46,707 nt of DNA from positions 1-46,707 of the forward strand of contig NZ_LGAP01000043.1 in the NCBI RefSeq assembly GCF_001270265.1, read 5' to 3'. Positions 41,803-46,707 of the stretch are shown in pieces. The DNA is from Ensifer adhaerens. Its GTDB lineage: Bacteria; Pseudomonadota; Alphaproteobacteria; Rhizobiales; Rhizobiaceae. The notes beneath the pieces are model-generated. The model was given only the letters and a program-made list of their open reading frames with translations. It had not been told where the DNA came from and ran no database searches. Every line of letters starts with the position of its first letter. The stretch's first letter is position 1. The translations under genes were made by a program, and so were the position numbers.

Positions 41803-42354
41803 ATGAGAGGTAGCCCAGTCGTATCCGTGAGCAACTATCCTCCGCAGCTGTCGCGCGAGGAAGTGGAAGCGCAGATCTCACGCCTCGACAGTATTCACGC
41901 CGCCAACAGCCAGGTGCTGGAGGGCGCTTTCAAGCGGCTGCTGGCAATCGGCGCCGGCCATGCGGCCGTCATCGCCGCCTGCATCGCCGGCTTCGATGCA
42001 CTGGTGGACCGCTCTGTCCTGGCAAGCGACCTTCTGCCCGACGCGATCGACCTGCTACGGAAATTCGCGCTGACCGTCAGCGCGCTCGGCCTGTTTCTCA
42101 CCTTCTGGGCAATCGGCAATAATTTCGCCGAGGTGCGGAAGGAAGCCAAGCGCCATGCGGTAAAGCTTGCCACGACGCTGCGTGAAAAACGGCTCTTACT
42201 TTCGCTGTCGCAGGACGTGCTCAACCGCGATCCCAAGACCTATGTGCTTGCGGGTGTCGGCGGTTTTGCTTGCCTCTGCGTGATCTTCGGGCTGGCCGCG
42301 GCGGCCGGGTGTTATGGGCTTGTCATAGCCATGGGGCTGCTTACCGGCGGTTGA
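41803..42354 (+). CDS. membrane protein of unknown family
   Basis: Encodes 183 residues. The N-terminal part is soluble and helical (LSREEVEAQISRLDSIHAAN). Three hydrophobic segments follow (LAIGAGHAAVIAACIAGF, LTVSALGLFLTFWAIG, VGGFACLCVIFGLAAAAGC). I do not recognise the family. No strong ribosome binding site precedes the first ATG. It is probably not part of the corrinoid operon, given the AT-rich gap (41673-41802) with a CTCCAA/TTGGAG hairpin. Confidence 0.65.
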   Translation: MRGSPVVSVSNYPPQLSREEVEAQISRLDSIHAANSQVLEGAFKRLLAIGAGHAAVIAACIAGFDALVDRSVLASDLLPDAIDLLRKFALTVSALGLFLTFWAIGNNFAEVRKEAKRHAVKLATTLREKRLLLSLSQDVLNRDPKTYVLAGVGGFACLCVIFGLAAAAGCYGLVIAMGLLTGG

Positions 42355-42409
42355 CGCAGGAGCCGGCGGCGCTGGCTTCGCTCAGACGATCCTGTCAGGC
42401 GGGTTTTGT

Positions 42410-42793
42410 CTATTTGTCGATCTTCCAGGCGCATATCTTGACCGTTTCACTGACCCAGCACGCTCCATCGCGTACCAGCTTGCCAAGGGGGGAGTGGGCG
42501 TGGGTGGAACTTGGGTGCGCATTCCAATGGGCCTCTGCCATGTTGGGGCCATCCTCGATCGATTTGAAGACGTAGGCGAAATAATCCTTGCCCTGAAGGA
42601 CAAATTCACCCCCGCCAATCGGTCGGAACTCGCATGTCCCGGTAATATATTTGACGCCTTTAACCTGCAGCAGGCATCTCGCCGGCATGATCACTTCTTC
42701 GGTTGCTGTGCTGGTCTCTTCGGCCACTGCGATGGAAGCCAAACCGACGGTCGTTGCGCAGAGTGCTGCACGTGCAAAGCTGGTGAACTTCAT
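42410..42793 (-). CDS. secreted small protein, unknown
   Basis: Encodes 127 residues, with signal peptide MKFTSFARAALCATTVGLA ending AVAE. The mature part has four cysteines (CLLQVKG, CEFRPIGG, CWVSETV, CAWKIDK) that could make two disulfides. I do not recognise the family. It is divergent from the glycosidase-like gene. Confidence 0.7.
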   Translation of the reverse strand: MKFTSFARAALCATTVGLASIAVAEETSTATEEVIMPARCLLQVKGVKYITGTCEFRPIGGGEFVLQGKDYFAYVFKSIEDGPNMAEAHWNAHPSSTHAHSPLGKLVRDGACWVSETVKICAWKIDK

Positions 42794-42861
42794 CGTGGAC
42801 CTACAGGCTTAGGTTGAATGGTGTTCAGTTGACACGATTCGAGATGCAGTGCCCCCCGAAT

Positions 42862-42909
42862 AGATTGCGGCGGCTCCTCCCTGATTATGCGCCAGAACCG
42901 CCGCAATCT
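42862..42909. repeat. perfect 12-bp inverted repeat between divergent genes
   Basis: AGATTGCGGCGG and CCGCCGCAATCT separated by 24 bases. It lies between the secreted-protein gene (start 42793) and the glycosidase-like gene (start 42949). It could be an operator or a hairpin in one or both leaders. Confidence 0.6.
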
Positions 42910-42948
42910 CGGTCATGCTTGGTGGCTGATTCGATTGGACCTTTCGAC

Positions 42949-43698
42949 ATGCCACTTTTCCCAAAGCCTTTTCTCGTCGGTGCTGTTCTCTCCGCCGGTC
43001 TTGCCGGGCCGGCGCTCGGCGCCTGCCGCGACGTCAGCCATCTCGGGCAGGACTATATCGCCTGCACCGTCGACCCGGCCGACAACGACATCCGTCTCTA
43101 CAACAAGGACCAGGCGGGCGTTCCCTTCCGCTCCTTCCGAGCGCTGTCGCTGGAACTGCGCCATCGCGACGAATACATGCTCTTTGCCATGAACGGCGGC
43201 ATGTATCACGACGACCTGTCGCCGGTCGGCCTGCATATCGAGGAGGGGCGCGAGCAGGCGCCGCTCAACACCAACACCGGCTGGGGCAATTTTCATCTGC
43301 TGCCCAACGGCGTCTTCTATGTCGACGGCGGCAAGGCCAGCGTGATGGCGGCAGAGGCCTATCGCGCGGCCGATATCCAGCCGCGGTTTGCCACGCAGTC
43401 CGGGCCGATGCTGGTAATCGACGGCGCGCTGCATCCGCGCTTTCTGCCCGACAGCACCAGTCTCAAGACCCGCAACGGCGTCGGCGTGACGGCAACGGGT
43501 GAGGTGGTCTTCGTCGTCTCGAAAAGGCCGGTGCGGTTTCACGACTTCGCGACGCTTTTCCGCGACGAACTCGGTTGCCCCAATGCGCTCTTTCTCGACG
43601 GCACGATCTCCAGCCTCTACGCGCCTGAGATCAACCGGCACGACCGGCTGTTTCCGATGGGGTCGATGATCGCCGTGGTCGGAAAATTCCCGCGCTAA
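42949..43698 (+). CDS. phosphodiester glycosidase-like (DUF2233) secreted protein
   Basis: Encodes 249 residues with a signal peptide ending PALG|AC. The segments LFAMNGGMYHDDLSPVGLHI, NTNTGWGNFHLLPNGVFYV, QSGPMLVIDG and NALFLDGTISSLY are the DUF2233/NAGPA fold pattern, which includes phosphodiester glycosidases. It is likely periplasmic. The natural substrate is unknown. ATG 42949 is used; a longer frame from 42814 would place the signal peptide internally. Confidence 0.87.
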   Translation: MPLFPKPFLVGAVLSAGLAGPALGACRDVSHLGQDYIACTVDPADNDIRLYNKDQAGVPFRSFRALSLELRHRDEYMLFAMNGGMYHDDLSPVGLHIEEGREQAPLNTNTGWGNFHLLPNGVFYVDGGKASVMAAEAYRAADIQPRFATQSGPMLVIDGALHPRFLPDSTSLKTRNGVGVTATGEVVFVVSKRPVRFHDFATLFRDELGCPNALFLDGTISSLYAPEINRHDRLFPMGSMIAVVGKFPR

Positions 43699-43705
43699 CT
43701 CTTTC

Positions 43706-43741
43706 TTTGGGCCGCGACATTTTTTTCGTCGCGGCCCCAAG
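43706..43741 (+). terminator. terminator of the glycosidase-like gene
   Basis: TTGGGCCGCGAC...GTCGCGGCCCCAA stem with a seven-T run in the loop, just after the stop. Bidirectional function is possible. Confidence 0.7.
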
Positions 43742-43768
43742 GAAATGTCGTCGTGCAACGTCTAAGGT

Positions 43769-44323
43769 TTGAAACAGGTGGGAGCGGGCACGCCATTGGA
43801 CGCTGAACTCGTCGAGAAAGCGGTGTCTGGAGACAGACGGGCGTTCGGCCAATTGGTCGAGCGGCACTATGATTTTGTCCATGCCGTCGCCTGGCGCTGG
43901 TCGGGCAATGCTGCGGATGCGGAAGACATCGCCCAGGACGTCTGTGTGCGGCTGGGCTCCGCCATCCGTGGCTTTCGCGGCACCAGCCGCTTCCGCACCT
44001 GGCTCTACACCCTGACGCTGAACGCGGCCCGCGACCACAAGCGTCGCCAGATGCGCGACACCAACAGGATGCAGGCCTATGCCAGCGAACAGGCCGTTCT
44101 CGGCGGCGGCGAGGCCCCGGAAGACGACCGCCAGGAGGCGCTCTGGACGGCGGTGAGGGCGCTGCCGGAAAAACAATGCGACGCGGTGCTGCTCGTCTAT
44201 GCCGAGGGGATGAGCCATGCCGCTGCCGCCGACGTGCTCGGATGTTCGGAAGCGACCGTATCCTGGCACGTGCACGAGGCGCGCAAGCGGCTGAAGACAT
44301 TGCTTGGCAAGGAGGCCGTGTGA
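43769..44323 (+). CDS. ECF sigma-70 factor
   Basis: Encodes about 184 residues. Region 2 is LVERHYDFVHAVAWRWSGNA and AEDIAQDVCVRL. Region 4 is ALPEKQCDAVLLVYAEGMSH and LGCSEATVSWHVHEARKRLK. It lacks the regions 1 and 3 of housekeeping sigma, as ECF factors do. The frame opens with a TTG at 43769; a TTG at 43796 has a better-spaced GGGAG and is the likely alternative start. It ends three bases before the VWA gene, which is therefore its probable partner (possible anti-sigma or output). Confidence 0.92.
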   Translation: MKQVGAGTPLDAELVEKAVSGDRRAFGQLVERHYDFVHAVAWRWSGNAADAEDIAQDVCVRLGSAIRGFRGTSRFRTWLYTLTLNAARDHKRRQMRDTNRMQAYASEQAVLGGGEAPEDDRQEALWTAVRALPEKQCDAVLLVYAEGMSHAAAADVLGCSEATVSWHVHEARKRLKTLLGKEAV

Positions 44324-44325
44324 TC

Positions 44326-46458
44326 ATGACCGACGATTTCGACAAGCTCTCCGGACTGACCCCGCCAAAGGCCTCGAACGAGGCACGGGCGCGGGCGCTT
44401 GCCGCCGCCATGCAGGCCTTCGACACGGCAGAAGAAAATTCGACCGCCACCCAAGGATCCGTGCGGCCGGTTCGTCAAAGCTCCATCTTCAACCGGATAT
44501 GGAGCCCCATCATGAACAGGAAACTGCTTGCCGGATCGGCGCTGGCCACACTGCTGGTCATCCCCGCCGCCGCCTTCCTGACGCTTGAGTTGACGCGCAA
44601 CACCACCCTGCCGGGCGACATCGGCACGGAGATTGCGGTGAAGGAGGAGCCGAAGCAGAAGGCTGTGCCGCAGCCGACGCCGTCCTCGACTGCAACAGCG
44701 GCGGACGAAACCCTCGCTGCGGCGAAAAAGCAGGAAACCTCCGGCCTTGCAGCCCCGGAGCCGGCCGCCACCGACGCTAAGGGACAGGCACCGACCAGCG
44801 AGCCGGAAATCGCCAAGTTGCTTGCCCGCACCCGCGAACAGAAGGCCGTCGAGGTTCAATCCGCGCCCGCCGCCGAGGCCGAGGCGGATGCTATGGCCAA
44901 CCAGATGATGAGCGACAGCGTCGCACCGCTCTCAGCAGCCCCAGGCGCACAGAACCGGATGACCTTTCTGCCGGCGCCCGTCATTGCGCCGGAGATGCAG
45001 ACGGCACCCCAGGAAAACCGCGAGCGCTTCGGCAAGGCCGACAGCAATCCGGTCAAAAGCGTTGCCACCGATCCGGTCTCAACCTTCTCGGTCGATGTCG
45101 ATACGGCATCTTACGCCTTCGTGCGCCGGTCGCTGATGGAGGGCCAGATGCCGGAGCGCGATGCCGTACGGGTCGAGGAGATGGTCAACTATTTCCCCTA
45201 TGACTGGCCGCGTCCGGCGACAGCTGCCGAGCCGTTCAAGGCAACGGTGACGGTGACGCCGACGCCCTGGAATGGCGGCACCCGGCTGATGCATGTGGCG
45301 ATCAAGGGCTATGACGTGGTGCCGGCAGAGGCGCCGAAGGCAAACCTGGTGTTCCTGATCGACGTTTCCGGCTCCATGGACGAGCCGGACAAGCTGCCGC
45401 TGTTGAAAGCCGCCTTTCGGCTTTTGGTCGAGAAGCTGAAGCCCGAGGATACGGTGTCGATCGTCACCTATGCCGGCAATGCCGGCACGGTGTTGGAGCC
45501 GACCGCAGTCAAGGACAAGGCGAAGATCCTTGCGGCGATCGACACGCTGCAGCCGGGCGGCTCCACGGCCGGTGCCGAAGGCATCGATGCGGCCTATCGG
45601 CTGGCCGAAAAAGCTTTCGTCAAGGGCGGCGTCAACCGCGTGATGCTGGCGACCGATGGCGACTTCAATGTCGGCCCGGCCAGCGACGATGAGCTCAAGC
45701 AGATGATCGAGGCCAAGCGCAAGAGCGGCATCTTCCTCTCGGTGCTCGGCTTCGGCCGCGGCAACTACAACGATGCCCTGATGCAGACGATCGCCCAGAA
45801 CGGCAACGGCACGGCCGCCTATATCGATACGCTGGCCGAGGCGCAGAAGACGCTGGTGGAGGAGGCGGGCTCGTCGCTCTTCCCGATCGCCAAGGACGTC
45901 AAGCTGCAGGTCGAGTTCAACCCGGCGGCAATCGCCGAATACCGGCTGATCGGCTACGAGACCCGGGCGCTCAAGCGCGAGGATTTTAACAACGACAAGG
46001 TCGACGCCGGCGACATCGGCTCCGGCCACAGCGTCACGGCGATTTACGAGGTGACGCCGAAGGGAAGCCCGGCAGTGCTGAACGACGATCTGCGCTATAA
46101 GACGGCGGAAAAACCGGCAGCCGATGCCACGACGAAAACCGGCGAACTCGCCTTCCTGAAGATCCGCTACAAGAAGCCGGATGGCGACCGCAGCGAGCTG
46201 ATCACCACGCCGGTCACCGAGGCGAACGCCGTACCGTCGCTGGCAGAGGCGCCCAACGACGTGCGCTTCTCGGTGGCGGTGGCATCTTTCGGGCAGAAGC
46301 TGTCAGGCGTCACGGCGCTGTCGGACTATTCCTATGATGCCGTCATCGACCTTGCGGCAGCGTCCAAGGGCGCGGACCCGTTCGGCTATCGCGGCGAGTT
46401 CGTCAATCTTGTGCGGCTCGCCAAGGGGCTTTCGGGCGGTGGCAGTTCGGCTAATTGA
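44326..46458 (+). CDS. membrane-anchored VWA domain protein (YfbK-like)
   Basis: Encodes 710 residues. The N-terminus is soluble; one membrane span lies near 66-87 (LAGSALATLLVIPAAAFLTL). A long Ala/Pro/Gln/Glu-rich linker follows, then a YfbK-type N-terminal region (TDPVSTFSVDVDTASYAFVR), and a VWA domain with intact MIDAS DVSGSM (D345, S347, S349) and TDGDFNVG. The C-terminal DUF3520 part continues to the end. The N-terminal cytosolic tail before the span resembles an anti-sigma arrangement for the upstream ECF sigma. ATG 44326 follows AAGGAGG. Confidence 0.9.
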   Translation: MTDDFDKLSGLTPPKASNEARARALAAAMQAFDTAEENSTATQGSVRPVRQSSIFNRIWSPIMNRKLLAGSALATLLVIPAAAFLTLELTRNTTLPGDIGTEIAVKEEPKQKAVPQPTPSSTATAADETLAAAKKQETSGLAAPEPAATDAKGQAPTSEPEIAKLLARTREQKAVEVQSAPAAEAEADAMANQMMSDSVAPLSAAPGAQNRMTFLPAPVIAPEMQTAPQENRERFGKADSNPVKSVATDPVSTFSVDVDTASYAFVRRSLMEGQMPERDAVRVEEMVNYFPYDWPRPATAAEPFKATVTVTPTPWNGGTRLMHVAIKGYDVVPAEAPKANLVFLIDVSGSMDEPDKLPLLKAAFRLLVEKLKPEDTVSIVTYAGNAGTVLEPTAVKDKAKILAAIDTLQPGGSTAGAEGIDAAYRLAEKAFVKGGVNRVMLATDGDFNVGPASDDELKQMIEAKRKSGIFLSVLGFGRGNYNDALMQTIAQNGNGTAAYIDTLAEAQKTLVEEAGSSLFPIAKDVKLQVEFNPAAIAEYRLIGYETRALKREDFNNDKVDAGDIGSGHSVTAIYEVTPKGSPAVLNDDLRYKTAEKPAADATTKTGELAFLKIRYKKPDGDRSELITTPVTEANAVPSLAEAPNDVRFSVAVASFGQKLSGVTALSDYSYDAVIDLAAASKGADPFGYRGEFVNLVRLAKGLSGGGSSAN

Positions 46459-46504
46459 GGCTCGGCGGCGCGCGTGCTTTGGCATCACGCCTTCGCAATC
46501 AGAG

Positions 46505-46707
46505 TCTGGCGCCGCCCCTCATCTGCCTGCCGGCCACCTTTGTAACTTCCCTATCACCGCATTCGCAGGTGTAATGGACAATGCGGTAGCGGGCGAAAGA
46601 CCGAAGCCCCTTTGGGACAGCAAGCCCGGGGGAGAGCTTGGGTCCTCGCCCGCCGTTCCATCGAACCCGAACAGTCGCCAGGGCCGCTTGCGCAAGCGAA
46701 GCCCGAT
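46505..46707. other. intergenic region with structured-looking RNA candidate
   Basis: 46459-46560 has a solitary repeat end (GCCCCTCATCTGCCTGCCGG). From 46589 to 46653, GCGGGCGA..., GACC, and AAGC can pair with GCTT, GGTC and ...TCGCCCGC in that order, forming a three-segment stem-loop of about 65 bases without a T-tract. A perfect 14-base palindrome, CGCTTGCGCAAGCG, lies near 46687. No gene is seen. It could be a leader, an ncRNA or a repeat. Confidence 0.35.

Overview
The window looks like chromosomal DNA of a Rhizobiaceae alphaproteobacterium, most likely Ensifer/Sinorhizobium or a close relative. The reasons are the high GC content, dense ORFs, several classes of palindromic RIME-like intergenic repeats, a K+ channel that matches Mesorhizobium MlotiK1 very closely over its 355 residues, DUF1127 proteins, an entericidin lipoprotein, and a GlxA/AraC-type regulator of the kind linked to betaine catabolism. 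No rRNA, tRNA, CRISPR array or phage was recognised. A possible transposase C-terminus sits at the left edge.

Layout. 1-5 kb: a cobalamin riboswitch, with a Zur-like palindrome upstream, leads a DUF1636 / ABC ATPase / binding protein / FecCD permease operon for corrinoid or metal-chelate uptake. 4.5-15 kb: housekeeping and stress genes (DUF924, a large DUF3772-MscS channel, a caspase-like protein, a peroxiredoxin-like protein, an MBL-fold hydrolase, an HTH regulator with a beta-propeller protein). 15-21 kb: signalling genes, namely a class III nucleotide cyclase divergent from a cyclic-nucleotide-gated K+ channel, and two paralogous double-receiver proteins, one with a GGDEF domain. 21-28.4 kb: a 202-bp tandem repeat array, a GlxA-family regulator, two small DUF1127-type genes divergent from a LysR gene, and small ArsR/SRPBCC genes.

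The most interesting segment is 28.4-41.7 kb, which encodes a nearly complete corrinoid-dependent demethylation pathway of the kind best known from anaerobes. It has a non-pyrrolysine MttB-superfamily methyltransferase, its corrinoid protein, a reductive activator with a 2Fe-2S domain and an ASKHA ATPase domain, a methyl-corrinoid:tetrahydrofolate methyltransferase, and a MetF plus MetV-like pair. DUF1638, a 'virulence factor'-domain protein, a ferredoxin-like protein and a formyltransferase lie among them. The likely flow is N-methyl donor (glycine betaine or similar) to the corrinoid protein, to methyl-H4F, to methylene-H4F, with the activator rescuing oxidised Co(II). The riboswitch-controlled uptake operon could supply the corrinoid. 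The methyltransferase, the pterin methyltransferase and the activator all carry Arg/Gly-rich tails, an unusual shared feature.

41.7-46.7 kb: small envelope proteins, a phosphodiester glycosidase-like protein, and an ECF sigma factor coupled to a membrane-anchored VWA protein.
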